A stretch of DNA of 64,000 bases, from the NCBI GenBank assembly GCA_964498065.1, contig CAZCFZ010000004.1, positions 1-64,000 on the forward strand, read 5' to 3'. Numbering within the stretch: position 1 is the stretch's first letter; the number at the start of each line of letters is the position of its first letter. The DNA comes from FEN-1297 sp964498065 (GTDB lineage: Bacteria > Bacteroidota > Ignavibacteria > Ignavibacteriales > Ignavibacteriaceae). The translations under genes were made by a program, and so were the position numbers. This document shows, in pieces, positions 9,005-17,523 of the stretch. The notes beneath the pieces were generated by a model. The model did not search any database, was not told the DNA's origin, and saw only the letters and a program-made list of their open reading frames with translations.

Positions 9005-9196
9005 ATGGTAGATATACTTTCAGATTATTGTCCGCAAAATCATCCGTGTCCAGTTGTGAATGTTTGCCCAATGGGAGCTATTTCTCAAAAAGATATTTAC
9101 AGCGCTCCGGAAGTTGATGAGGAACTTTGTACGGAGTGCGGTGATTGTACTAATTACTGTAATGTATTTAGAATAAATAAGCAGGAAGTTGCATAA
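9005..9196 (+). CDS. Small ferredoxin-like 4Fe-4S protein
   Basis: 63 residues, cytoplasmic. The C-terminal half has a regular 4Fe-4S binding set C42-x2-C45-x2-C48-x3-C52. The N-terminal half has three further cysteines spaced C9-x5-C15-x5-C21-P, followed by MGAI, which looks like a modified or partly lost first cluster loop rather than the usual CxxCxxCxxxCP. A one-cluster electron carrier is the minimum reading; a second, three-cysteine or unusually ligated cluster is possible. A ggag ribosome site lies 9 bases before the ATG. It stands alone with its own terminator just after the stop. Confidence 0.82.
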   Translation: MVDILSDYCPQNHPCPVVNVCPMGAISQKDIYSAPEVDEELCTECGDCTNYCNVFRINKQEVA

Positions 9197-9201
9197 GTTC
9201 G

Positions 9202-9235
9202 AAGGGGCAGCTGCCCCTTAATAAAAATTTTTAAT
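9202..9235 (+). terminator. Rho-independent terminator of the small ferredoxin gene
   Basis: A perfect palindrome aaggggcagctgcccctt (9202-9219), six bases past the stop codon, is followed by an A-rich stretch and a run of five T (9228-9232). The GC-rich stem in otherwise AT-rich DNA makes it stand out. Confidence 0.65.
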
Positions 9236-9349
9236 TACTTCTCATTATCATTAATACAGGTAATAACAAGCTTGCTCTATTAAGATTCCTTCCTTTATAT
9301 TATATTTAAAAAACCTTTCCACTTTCACAATAAACAAAGAGGCCATAAG

Positions 9350-10804
9350 ATGACTAAAAGTCTGTCAGAGGCTTTTGACAGCAGTTCATTTAGAAAAACC
9401 GGCTATAAGCTGATAGATATTATTTCCGATTATTTGGAATTAGTAAAAACAGGAAAGTCGAGCTTCCCGGTACTTCCGTATAAAACTCCTTCCGAAATGT
9501 ATTCTTTCTGGGAAGATGATTTTCAGAATTCGGAAAATTCCGGGATAGAAGATTTTTTCAAAATTATCATTGAAAATTCCATTCATCTTCATAATCCAAA
9601 ATATTTAGGCCATCAAGTGCCTCCCGTACTTCCCTTGGCTGCTTTGACTGATTTTTTAAGTTCGTTCTTGAATAATGCAACCGGTGTATACGAAATGGGT
9701 AGTGCCGGAATCGTATTGGAAAGGTTTTTAATTAAATTGCTGGCTAAAATAATCGGTATGGATAAAGACGCAGACGGCTTTTTAACATCAGGAGGTACTC
9801 TCGGAAATTTAACGGCATTATTAGCTGTTCGTCAAATAGCGTCTGATAATGATATATGGCGTGAGGGGATTAACAGCTCAAATAATCCCACTTTTCTAAT
9901 TTCCGGAGAATCTCATTATTCGGTAGAACGTGCACTTCATATAATGGGAATAGGAAATAATGGTATAGTAAAAGTTCCGGTAAATGACAATCATAAATTG
10001 GATATAAAAACCGTAGAAAAATTTTATAATAAAGCCCTTGATGATAATAAACGCGTTGTCTGTTTAGTAGGGAATGCATGTTCAACATCTTTAGGGTTGT
10101 ATGATCCTTTAAATGAATTAGCGGATTTTTGCAAAGAACAACATTTATGGTTTCATGTTGATGCTGCACACGGTGCGCCTGCAGTATTCACAAAAAAATA
10201 TAAAGCGCTAATCTCGGGTATAGAAAAAGCGGATTCGGTTGTAATTGATTTTCATAAAATGATGATGCAGCCTGCCTTAGTGACGGCAGTGTTATTTAAA
10301 GACAGTAAACACTCATACCAGGCATTTTCCCAAAAGGCGGCTTATCTTTGGGAAGAAAGTGAGGAAGATTGGTATAATTTGGGTAAAAGAACATTTGAGT
10401 GTACTAAAGATACCATGAGTTTGAAAGTTTATGCTACAATAAGAACATATGGGACAAAATTGTTTGAAGATAATGTTACTCAATTATTCGAGTTAGGACA
10501 AAAATTTGCAGACTTAATTGAGAAGCGTAATAACTTTGAACTGGCTGCCTGGCCTGAAAGTAATATTGTTTGTTACAGGTATAAAGAAAAAAACGATGAT
10601 GAAGAAAAAATAAATGATTTGAATAAAAAGATTAGACAATTGTTAATAGAAGAGGGAGAATTCTTTATTGTCCAAACGGAAATAAATGATAAAATATTTT
10701 TTAGGACATGTTTAATGAATACGTTTACTACGGAAAAAGTATTAATTTCTCTCTTAGATAGAATAGAGGCGCTTGTTTCTATCATTAATCCCGTTAAACA
10801 ATAA
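9350..10804 (+). CDS. Group II pyridoxal-phosphate-dependent decarboxylase
   Basis: 484 residues of the aromatic-amino-acid/glutamate/diaminobutyrate decarboxylase fold. Visible are HNPKYLGHQVPP (substrate-side loop near 82-93), TSGGTLGNLTALL (PLP phosphate loop), HVDAAHGA (the aspartate that pairs with the pyridine nitrogen) and IDFHKMMMQP, where K303 should carry the PLP Schiff base. It removes the carboxylate of an amino acid to yield an amine; which amino acid cannot be told from these motifs. Soluble, no signal peptide. Flanked by unrelated genes, transcribed alone, with 211 bases before the next start. Confidence 0.9.
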   Translation: MTKSLSEAFDSSSFRKTGYKLIDIISDYLELVKTGKSSFPVLPYKTPSEMYSFWEDDFQNSENSGIEDFFKIIIENSIHLHNPKYLGHQVPPVLPLAALTDFLSSFLNNATGVYEMGSAGIVLERFLIKLLAKIIGMDKDADGFLTSGGTLGNLTALLAVRQIASDNDIWREGINSSNNPTFLISGESHYSVERALHIMGIGNNGIVKVPVNDNHKLDIKTVEKFYNKALDDNKRVVCLVGNACSTSLGLYDPLNELADFCKEQHLWFHVDAAHGAPAVFTKKYKALISGIEKADSVVIDFHKMMMQPALVTAVLFKDSKHSYQAFSQKAAYLWEESEEDWYNLGKRTFECTKDTMSLKVYATIRTYGTKLFEDNVTQLFELGQKFADLIEKRNNFELAAWPESNIVCYRYKEKNDDEEKINDLNKKIRQLLIEEGEFFIVQTEINDKIFFRTCLMNTFTTEKVLISLLDRIEALVSIINPVKQ

Positions 10805-11015
10805 TATGAAAGAACTTTTATTTTTCACTTCAATTTTCATTAAAAAATAATTAAAATTGTATGTTATAATTCTGGTTCTACTCTTTAAAAATACCATTCA
10901 AGTAAATAAATAGAAATTAAATATTGAATATTATTTACTTAGACTTTTTAACTGATAATAAATTAAAATTCCTCTTTAAATAGGGAAATAATCATAAAAA
11001 ATTATATTTCGGAAA

Positions 11016-13064
11016 ATGGAAAAAGAAATTAGGGCTCCTAAAGCGGAAAAAATCAAAAAAGAATTAATTACACATAGTCATGTAAGAATTGATAATTACT
11101 ATTGGTTAAATGAAAAAGAAAATCCGAGAGTAATTGAGTATATAAAAGCGGAAAATGATTATTTAAATAAAAAATTATTGCATACAGAAACTCTTCGGAA
11201 AAAAATTTATGATGAAATAGTAGGAAGAATAAAAAAAGAAGATAAATCCGTACCGTATTTTTATAATGGTTATTATTATTATCATTTATATGAAGCGGGG
11301 AAGGAATACCCGGTTTATTGCAGACAAAAGGACTTAAAAGATACGCATAAAGAAATACTCCTGGATGTTAATGAGCTTTTAAATGATCAAAGCTTTATAA
11401 ACGTGGTCGGATTACAAGTAAGCCCGGATAATAAGATATTGGCTTTCGGAATGGACATTGTGGGAAGACGACAGTATTCAATACATTTTAAAGATTTAGT
11501 TACAAATAATATCCTTCAAGATAAAATAGAAAATACTACCGGTAATCCTGTTTGGGCGAACGATAGTAAAACAATATTTTATTCTAAAAAAGATTCTACT
11601 CTCAGACCGTATAAAATTTTTAAACATAGGCTGGGTGATTACGAAAATGATGAAGAAATTTTTCATGAAACCGACGAAACATTCGGAGTCTACGTTTCCA
11701 AAACCAAATCTAATAAATATATATTGATAGGTTCTTACAGTACTCTTTCTACCGAATTCAGATTTTTGGATGCGAATAAACCTGATGACTCGCTTACAAT
11801 AATTCAGCCGAGAGAAAAAAAACTGGAATATTATGTCAGTCACTATGAAGATAGCTTTTACATAAACACAAATCTAAATGCAAAAAATTTTCGTCTGGTA
11901 AAAACATGTATTAAAAATCCTGGTAAAGAGAACTGGAGTGAGGTTATTCCGCATCGGAAAGATGTCCTTTTGGAAGGTATTGATACATTTAAAAATTATT
12001 TAGTAGTTCAGGAGAGAAAAAACGGTTTGAAATTATTAAGAATTATAAATTGGATTGATAATAGCGAATATTATGTCGATTTTGAAGAGGAAGCTTATTC
12101 ACTGTATTTCCCTGCAAATCCTGAATATATCACGGATAATTTTAGATTTGTTTATAACTCTCTTACAACGCCGAATTCAACCTATGATTTCGATATGAAA
12201 TTAAAAAAGAAGATTTTGCTGAAACAAGAGGAAGTGCTTGGGGATTATAATCCTCAAAATTATGTATCGGAAAGATTGTATGCCGTTTCTCATGACGGAG
12301 TTAAAATTCCAATTTCAATAGTTTATAAAAAAGGCCTTAAAAAAAACGGGCGAAATCCTTTGTTGTTATATGGCTACGGCGCTTACGGCATCAGCAACGA
12401 TGCCAATTTTAATTCAATAAGGATCAGCCTGCTTGATAGGGGCATTATTTTCGGGATAGCACATATTAGAGGCGGGCAAGAAATGGGCCGTGAATGGTAT
12501 GAAAACGGAAGACTTTTAAATAAGAAAAATACTTTTAATGATTTTATTTGTTCCGCTGAAAAACTTATTGATGAAAATTATACTAACCCGGATAAATTAT
12601 TTGCGATTGGTGTTAGTGCCGGCGGATTATTAATGGGTGCAGTAGCTAATATGCGACCAGAATTGTTCAAAGGAATTATTGCAAGTGTGCCTTTTGTGGA
12701 TATATTGACTACTATGCTTAATGAAAAAATCCCTCTTACAACTTTTGAATACGACGAATGGGGAAATCCCAATATAAAAGAATATTACGATTATATGTTA
12801 TCATATTCTCCATATGATAATGTTGAAGAAAAAAAATACCCAGCTATGCTGGTTAGCACAGCATTATATGATTCGCAGGTGCAATATTGGGAACCGGCAA
12901 AATGGGTTGCTAAGCTTCGTGATAAAAAAATAGATGATAATATTTTATTATTATATACAAATTTATCAGCCGGACACGGAGGTGCATCTGGAAGATTTGA
13001 AAGATATAAATTAAGTGCGCTTGAGTATGCCTTTATGCTCGATCAATTAAAAATTTATGATTGA
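11016..13064 (+). CDS. ptrB: Oligopeptidase B (S9A serine peptidase)
   Basis: 682 residues, the usual length for oligopeptidase B, a cytosolic peptidase that cuts short peptides after basic residues. The N-terminus has the family signature HSHVRIDNYYWLNEKENPRV, then a seven-bladed propeller region to about 400, then the alpha/beta hydrolase domain with GYGAYG and AHIRGG. The catalytic triad fits well: S534 in GVSAGG, D619 in LYDSQVQYWEP and H654 in AGHGG. No signal peptide. Downstream gene starts 59 bases later and may be co-transcribed. Prolyl oligopeptidase proper is less likely because the ending SAGHGGASGRF and the YDSQVQYWEP block are of the B type. Confidence 0.93.
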   Translation: MEKEIRAPKAEKIKKELITHSHVRIDNYYWLNEKENPRVIEYIKAENDYLNKKLLHTETLRKKIYDEIVGRIKKEDKSVPYFYNGYYYYHLYEAGKEYPVYCRQKDLKDTHKEILLDVNELLNDQSFINVVGLQVSPDNKILAFGMDIVGRRQYSIHFKDLVTNNILQDKIENTTGNPVWANDSKTIFYSKKDSTLRPYKIFKHRLGDYENDEEIFHETDETFGVYVSKTKSNKYILIGSYSTLSTEFRFLDANKPDDSLTIIQPREKKLEYYVSHYEDSFYINTNLNAKNFRLVKTCIKNPGKENWSEVIPHRKDVLLEGIDTFKNYLVVQERKNGLKLLRIINWIDNSEYYVDFEEEAYSLYFPANPEYITDNFRFVYNSLTTPNSTYDFDMKLKKKILLKQEEVLGDYNPQNYVSERLYAVSHDGVKIPISIVYKKGLKKNGRNPLLLYGYGAYGISNDANFNSIRISLLDRGIIFGIAHIRGGQEMGREWYENGRLLNKKNTFNDFICSAEKLIDENYTNPDKLFAIGVSAGGLLMGAVANMRPELFKGIIASVPFVDILTTMLNEKIPLTTFEYDEWGNPNIKEYYDYMLSYSPYDNVEEKKYPAMLVSTALYDSQVQYWEPAKWVAKLRDKKIDDNILLLYTNLSAGHGGASGRFERYKLSALEYAFMLDQLKIYD

Positions 13065-13123
13065 AAATTATATTGAGATTGATTATTTAATATAATATAA
13101 TAATTTTATTTTAAGGACTGGAT

Positions 13124-14146
13124 ATGAAATCTTTAACGTTTTATTCTCTATTTATTATAGTTCTGATTTTAGCAGTAATACCTTTAAACGAACTTTCAGC
13201 GCAGAATGTTGGCAGCAAAATAACTTCTGCAGCAATATGGAATCCGAATATGGAAATGATGGACGAAATCACATCAAACTGCGGAGGATATCAAGGAAAA
13301 GAATTAGAACAGTGCTTCCTTTCGGTTATGAAAAAGTCTGGTGCTTCAAGTCAGGCGATAGCTTTTACGGAATTGCTCGGGAATAGTGGTTATATGAAAG
13401 GTTTTAGAAAATTAAAAATAGTTGATGCTGCTTTTGTATATTTCCCGCTCCAGCAGTCAAATCATGAAGGCTGTATGCTTATAAATGGATCGCCTGGATT
13501 AATTGATGTTGACGACGATGCTTTGTTGGATATGAATAGTATGCAGCAAGATCCTCTGTATAAAAGCCTTGCAAAACAATATCAGGAAATCTCACTTTGG
13601 CCCGGCGACCGTGTGGGAACTGAATATCCTAAAGTTGAACCTCTTCCTAAAAAATCAGTCAGGATAATTTTAAACTACAGTTTAAGAAATGGCTGCAATA
13701 CCTGTAACTTAATTGGTTTTGCCGAATTCGGATTTGATTTTGATAGTACAGGAGTTTTCCTTGGAACAAAATTTCTAAATATAAAAAAGGCAGTTATAGC
13801 TTCTGATGAAACAAGTGTTAATAATAATTTTAAAAATGTTTACGATAATCCATCTGTACCGATAAATGTAAATGTTGGAGATGAATTTGCAATAGTACTT
13901 CAGTCAAATCACTCGATGGGATTTAGCTGGCAGCTTGCCAAACCGCTTGATGTAAATGTATTATCAATGCTGGGTACGGATTTTTTAATTCCTAATGAAA
14001 CTCTACCAAATGCTGCTGGCAGGGAAACTTGGAGTTTTAAAGCAGTTGGTAAAGGCAGCACAAAAATTTCTTTAAAATATGTTCGCTCATGGGATAAATC
14101 GGACAAATCATACGAAACTGAGACTTTTGATATTAATGTTAATTGA
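13124..14146 (+). CDS. Secreted protein with C-terminal chagasin-type protease-inhibitor domain
   Basis: 340 residues. Signal peptide about 1-27 ending LSAQ. Residues 30-230 are an unrecognised domain with two cysteine pairs (C53/C64 and C191/C194, the latter as CNTC) that may form disulfides or bind metal. Residues about 246-340 match the chagasin/I42 cysteine-protease-inhibitor fold: NVGDEFAIVLQSNHSMGFSW (the loop equivalent to NPTTGF), GRETWSFKAVGKGST and KYVRSWDK (the loop equivalent to RPW). I42 inhibitors block papain-family proteases. Its position 59 bases after a peptidase gene is suggestive but oligopeptidase B is a cytosolic serine peptidase, so it is not the obvious target. Ribosome site aaggactgg before the ATG. 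Confidence 0.75.
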   Translation: MKSLTFYSLFIIVLILAVIPLNELSAQNVGSKITSAAIWNPNMEMMDEITSNCGGYQGKELEQCFLSVMKKSGASSQAIAFTELLGNSGYMKGFRKLKIVDAAFVYFPLQQSNHEGCMLINGSPGLIDVDDDALLDMNSMQQDPLYKSLAKQYQEISLWPGDRVGTEYPKVEPLPKKSVRIILNYSLRNGCNTCNLIGFAEFGFDFDSTGVFLGTKFLNIKKAVIASDETSVNNNFKNVYDNPSVPINVNVGDEFAIVLQSNHSMGFSWQLAKPLDVNVLSMLGTDFLIPNETLPNAAGRETWSFKAVGKGSTKISLKYVRSWDKSDKSYETETFDINVN

Positions 14147-14284
14147 AATATTGATTATTATTTTGTTGTGAATTAAGGCTTTAAACACTGCACATTTTTT
14201 ACCGGCAGAGCTTTTCTAAATATTAAATATATTTAAGCTAAGTTAACCTATTAATTTTTACTTAATTGAAATCAATTTGACTGT

Positions 14285-15256
14285 ATGAATAATATAAATT
14301 CGCACAAAGAGAATTTCTTCATTTCAAATAATCTTGATAGAATGAGCGAGTACCGGATAAATGGGGACTGGGTAAATGAAAAATTACTTAGCAAAGACAC
14401 TATAATTATTCCTTTAAATAATTTAAAAGTGTTGCTGGCTGATGATAATTCAAGTGCAGTCTTTTTAGGCCCTGAATTTTTTAATGATTCTTTAAATAAC
14501 ACTGAACACTTTATTTTCCTTGGCAGTGTTGATAATAAACATTATTTCTGTGTTGATATAGACAATATCGGAATTCCACAAGAAAAATTTTCTTTGGTAG
14601 GCAAATTTCATGAACTAAGATTAGCTGCTCCAATAATTGCTAGAGAAAATGCTGGAATTTTAGCTTATGCAAGAGCAATGATTTATTGGCATAGAAATCA
14701 TATTTATTGCGGTGCTTGCGGCCACCCGACTCAAGTTAAATTAGCAGGACATAAAAGAATTTGTACCAATCCAAAATGCGGAATAGAACATTTCCCCCGA
14801 ACAGATCCTGCAATTATAGTTTTAGTAAATCACGGAGATAAATGCTTGCTAGCCCGCCAGCCTCATTGGAGGAAACGGCAGTACGCTACAATTGCAGGTT
14901 TTGTAGAACCGGGAGAGAGTTTAGAACAGGCTGTGGCACGTGAAGTCTTTGAAGAAACCGGAATAGTTTTAAATAAAGTCTGGTACCGGTCATCTCAGCC
15001 ATGGCCATTCCCAACCGCAATAATGCTTGGCTTTAGAGCTGAATCTACAAATACTGAAATAAATCTAAGAGATCATGAACTTGAAGATGCCCGGTGGTTC
15101 GGAAGAGATGAAATAAAAGAAATGTTAAGAAACGGAAGTTTAAAATTATCTCCCAAAGTATCAATATCCTTCCGTCTGATTGAAGAATGGTTTGACCAGG
15201 GTAATCCAGGCGAATTGTTAAACGTACTGAATTCATTGCCGGTCTTGAACACCTAA
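14285..15256 (+). CDS. nudC: NAD(H) pyrophosphatase / RNA deNADding Nudix enzyme
   Basis: 323 residues. A zinc ribbon CGACGH...CTNPKCG (about 142-166) precedes the Nudix box GFVEPGESLEQAVAREVFEE (about 205-224) and the NudC-specific SQPWPFP tail motif (about 238-244). NudC hydrolyses NADH to NMNH and AMP and removes NAD caps from RNA. The N-terminal substrate domain is present, giving a slightly longer protein than the 257-residue E. coli enzyme. Start is the ATG at 14285; the upstream region has no strong ribosome site. Transcribed alone; a 9-base inverted repeat (aaaatgctt 15286-15294, aagcatttt 15317-15325) followed by T-runs after the gene may be its terminator and overlaps the next promoter. 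Confidence 0.93.
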   Translation: MNNINSHKENFFISNNLDRMSEYRINGDWVNEKLLSKDTIIIPLNNLKVLLADDNSSAVFLGPEFFNDSLNNTEHFIFLGSVDNKHYFCVDIDNIGIPQEKFSLVGKFHELRLAAPIIARENAGILAYARAMIYWHRNHIYCGACGHPTQVKLAGHKRICTNPKCGIEHFPRTDPAIIVLVNHGDKCLLARQPHWRKRQYATIAGFVEPGESLEQAVAREVFEETGIVLNKVWYRSSQPWPFPTAIMLGFRAESTNTEINLRDHELEDARWFGRDEIKEMLRNGSLKLSPKVSISFRLIEEWFDQGNPGELLNVLNSLPVLNT

Positions 15257-15310
15257 TCTATATTTCTAAGTGTAATTTAATTCACAAAATGCTTATTAAA
15301 AAAATAATAC

Positions 15311-15367
15311 TTGACAAAGCATTTTTTTTATTATAAGTTGGAAACGTAAAAAACAAAAAAAGTTTCC
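15311..15367 (+). promoter_or_regulatory. Promoter and candidate TetR operator of the efflux operon
   Basis: A sigma-70-like -35 TTGACA (15311-15316) is followed at 15-17 bases by tataag/taagtt. Directly after it lies an inverted repeat, ggaaac (15340-15345) with gtttcc (15362-15367), ending 11 bases before the ATG of the TetR gene. Palindromes at this place are the usual operator of TetR-family autorepressors, so I infer that the operon is repressed by its own first gene. Confidence 0.55.
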
Positions 15368-15378
15368 ATCGTTTTAGA

Positions 15379-15990
15379 ATGAATGAAGAAAAAGAAAAAA
15401 TAATAAGTTTTGCATCTCAAAAGTTTATAAGAGAAGGTTTCTATAAAACAACCATGGATGAAATTGCTTCAGAAATGCGGATAAGCAAAAAAACTATTTA
15501 TAAAAACTTTTCTTCTAAAGAAGAGCTGGTAAAATTTGTCGCAAAAAATTTTTTTGATGATAATGTATCGAAAATTGACGAAGTGCTTAAAATTCAATGC
15601 AACGCTGTAGAAAAATTAGTAAGGTTATTTGAAGCAGTAGGAAATATAATTGTGAAGATTAATGATAAAATGTTAAGCGATATTCATCATTATGCTCCTG
15701 AACATTGGAAAGAAATTGATGATTTCAGAACAAGAAAAATGTCTTCATTTCTTACCGGTATAATAAATCAAGGCCAGAAAGAAGGATATTTTTTAAAGTT
15801 GAGGCCTGAAATTCTAATTGCTGTCTTTATAGCTTCTATAAGATCGGTAGTAAATCCGGAATTCACTATAAATAACAGGTTTACAATGATTGAAGCTTTA
15901 AGAGGTTCTATTGAAATTTTAATGAACGGAATTATGACCGATAAAGGGAAAAAGATTTTTAAAAAACTTAATTACGGAGCAAAAATATGA
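15379..15990 (+). CDS. TetR/AcrR family transcriptional regulator
   Basis: 203 residues. The N-terminal helix-turn-helix is typical: ASQKFIREGFYKTTMDEIA, then MRISKKTIYKNFSSKEELV (about 12-52). The C-terminal ligand domain is not diagnostic. First gene of the efflux operon: its stop overlaps the next start by four bases (ATGA at 15987-15990), which couples their translation. By position and by the YbiH-type arrangement in E. coli it should repress the operon and be released by a substrate of the pump. No Shine-Dalgarno is seen before the ATG, so the message may have a very short leader. Confidence 0.9.
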   Translation: MNEEKEKIISFASQKFIREGFYKTTMDEIASEMRISKKTIYKNFSSKEELVKFVAKNFFDDNVSKIDEVLKIQCNAVEKLVRLFEAVGNIIVKINDKMLSDIHHYAPEHWKEIDDFRTRKMSSFLTGIINQGQKEGYFLKLRPEILIAVFIASIRSVVNPEFTINNRFTMIEALRGSIEILMNGIMTDKGKKIFKKLNYGAKI

Positions 15991-16982
15991 GAAAGATTCT
16001 TTCCAGTAAAATGATAAGAATATTTTCGCTGGCAGTTTTATCTGTTGTTTCTTTCGGATTGTTATTTGGTTGCGGAAATGAAAATGGTAAAAATACTATT
16101 GAGGCATCGGGAAATATAGAAACAACGGATGTTGTTGTTAGTTCAAGGGTTAATGGAGATGTTATGAAAATACTCATGGATGAAGGTTCTAGAGTCAAAG
16201 CTGGAGATACTGTAATGATTTTAGATCATGAAATACTTGATTATCAATTGGATCAAGCTTTAGCAACAGTCAAAATGGCTAAAGCTCAGTTAGAACTTTT
16301 AAAAATAGGTGCAAGAAAAGAAGATATTAAACAAGGTGAAGATGCATTACGACAAACCCAGGTTAATTTAAGTTTAGCGGAACAAAACAAAGATCGTATG
16401 ACAAAACTTTATGCGTCTAATTCAGTTACGAAAAAACAATACGATGATGCAGCAGCTGCTTATGATTTAGCAAAGTCACAGGTTAATGCTGCTACCGAAA
16501 ATTTGAAAAAACTAAAAAATTATGCCAGACCGGAGGAAATTACTCAAGCAGAAGCTAATGTTCAAAAAGCAGTTGCCGCTGTAAATCTGTTAAAGAAAAA
16601 TATTAGAGACTGCTATGTTACATCTCCAATCAATGGTTTTATTGTTAATAAGTATGTGGAAGTAGGAGAGACGGCAACGATGTTGACTTCTTTATTTGAA
16701 GTATCAGATTTAAATCCTGTAAAATTAGATATTTATATTTCCGAAGAAGATTTGGGAAAGATTAAATTAGGTCAAAAAGCTGATGTAAGTACAGACACTT
16801 ATAAAAATAAAGTTTACGAAGGAAAAGTAATCTACATTTCTCCTGAAGCGGAATTCACTCCGAAAAATGTTCAAACAAAGGATGAAAGAACCAAGCTTGT
16901 ATTTAAAGTGAAGATCCAGGTTTCTAATCCGAAGTTTGAGCTCAAAGCTGGTATGCCTGCGGATGCGGTTGTTCATTTGTAA
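15987..16982 (+). CDS. HlyD-family membrane-fusion lipoprotein (efflux adaptor)
   Basis: 331 residues. N-terminal basic patch and hydrophobic stretch ending in a lipobox LLFGC, so probably anchored by lipid to the inner membrane. Then the biotinyl-lipoyl half (VVVSSRVNGDVMKILMDEGSRVKAGDTVMILD), a long coiled-coil hairpin (about 85-190, with KLYASNSVTKKQYDDAAAAY) and the return half with YVTSPINGFIVNKYVEVGE followed by a beta-barrel. It resembles YbhG: the periplasmic adaptor joining an ABC exporter to a TolC channel. Its stop codon abuts the left inverted repeat of the S23 cassette, so the adaptor is intact. Confidence 0.92.
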   Translation: MRKILSSKMIRIFSLAVLSVVSFGLLFGCGNENGKNTIEASGNIETTDVVVSSRVNGDVMKILMDEGSRVKAGDTVMILDHEILDYQLDQALATVKMAKAQLELLKIGARKEDIKQGEDALRQTQVNLSLAEQNKDRMTKLYASNSVTKKQYDDAAAAYDLAKSQVNAATENLKKLKNYARPEEITQAEANVQKAVAAVNLLKKNIRDCYVTSPINGFIVNKYVEVGETATMLTSLFEVSDLNPVKLDIYISEEDLGKIKLGQKADVSTDTYKNKVYEGKVIYISPEAEFTPKNVQTKDERTKLVFKVKIQVSNPKFELKAGMPADAVVHL

Positions 16983-17007
16983 TTGCAAGATAAAAGATTG
17001 CAAGATT
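16982..17007 (+). repeat. Left imperfect inverted repeat flanking the four-helix-bundle gene
   Basis: attgcaagataaaagattgc at 16982 onward, then aagatt. Compared with the reverse complement of 17476-17502 about 22 of 27 positions agree with one gap. It begins on the last base of the adaptor stop codon. The shared word is caagattg/caatcttg. Confidence 0.7.
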
Positions 17008-17054
17008 TCAAAATTAAATTTGAAATTTTAAACAATATTAAAAGGGAAAATTAA

Positions 17055-17453
17055 ATGCAAGTAAAATCATTTGAAGATTTGCAGGTTTGGCAGGATGTAA
17101 GAGTTTTTGTCAATTCAATTTATGAATTGACCGGGCATGAAAAATTTAAAAAGGATTATAGTTTGAAAGATCAAATTCAAAGAGCAGCAGTTTCTATTAT
17201 GAATAATATTTCTGAAGGCTTCGAAAGAGATAATAATAAAGAGTTTATTAATTTTTTGAGTTATTCAAAAGGCTCTGCTGGTGAAGTGCGATCAATGCTT
17301 TATGTTGCTTTGGATTTAAGTTATATATCTAAAGAGGAATTCGATAAGTGTTATTTAAATGCTGTAAAAATAATAAAACAAATAGCAAATTTTAAAAAAT
17401 ATTTGAGAAATTATTCTGTTAAAAAAATAAATAATAATAGAAGTTTATTATAA
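17055..17453 (+). CDS. Four-helix-bundle protein of the S23 / 23S rRNA intervening-sequence family
   Basis: 132 residues. Family marks: SFEDLQVWQ at the N-terminus, DQIQRAAVSIMNNISEGFER (about 55-74), FLSYSKGSAGEVRSML (about 83-98) and a C-terminal amphipathic helix. Homologues were first seen as ORFs inside intervening sequences of 23S rRNA and form helical oligomers; their biochemical role is not known. Here the gene sits between the adaptor and the first ATPase of an exporter, an unusual place, and is bracketed by inverted repeats at 16982-17007 and 17476-17502. Ribosome site aaaaggga before the ATG. I read it as a cassette inserted into the operon; it may be read through from the operon promoter. 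Confidence 0.88.
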   Translation: MQVKSFEDLQVWQDVRVFVNSIYELTGHEKFKKDYSLKDQIQRAAVSIMNNISEGFERDNNKEFINFLSYSKGSAGEVRSMLYVALDLSYISKEEFDKCYLNAVKIIKQIANFKKYLRNYSVKKINNNRSLL

Positions 17454-17474
17454 TTTTTTCAAATTATAAAATCT

Positions 17475-17518
17475 TAATCATGCAATCTTGTAATCTTGTA
17501 ATCTTGTAATCATGTAAT
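17475..17518 (+). repeat. Right inverted repeat made of 8-base tandem units
   Basis: Five 8-base units in a row: taatcatg, caatcttg, taatcttg, taatcttg, taatcatg, then taat. Bases 17476-17502 pair with the left repeat at 16982-17007. The block ends six bases before the ATG of the ATPase gene at 17524, so the cassette fills the gap between adaptor and ATPase without damaging either. Confidence 0.75.
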
Positions 17519-17523
17519 ATGTT

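Noticed and set aside
9350..10804. Naming the decarboxylase glutamate or tyrosine decarboxylase
   Set aside because: The motifs seen are common to group II enzymes; substrate cannot be read.
17475..17518. Tandem 8-base units as a possible CRISPR or minisatellite
   Set aside because: Units are contiguous with no spacers and pair with the left repeat, so they are part of the S23-flanking inverted repeat.
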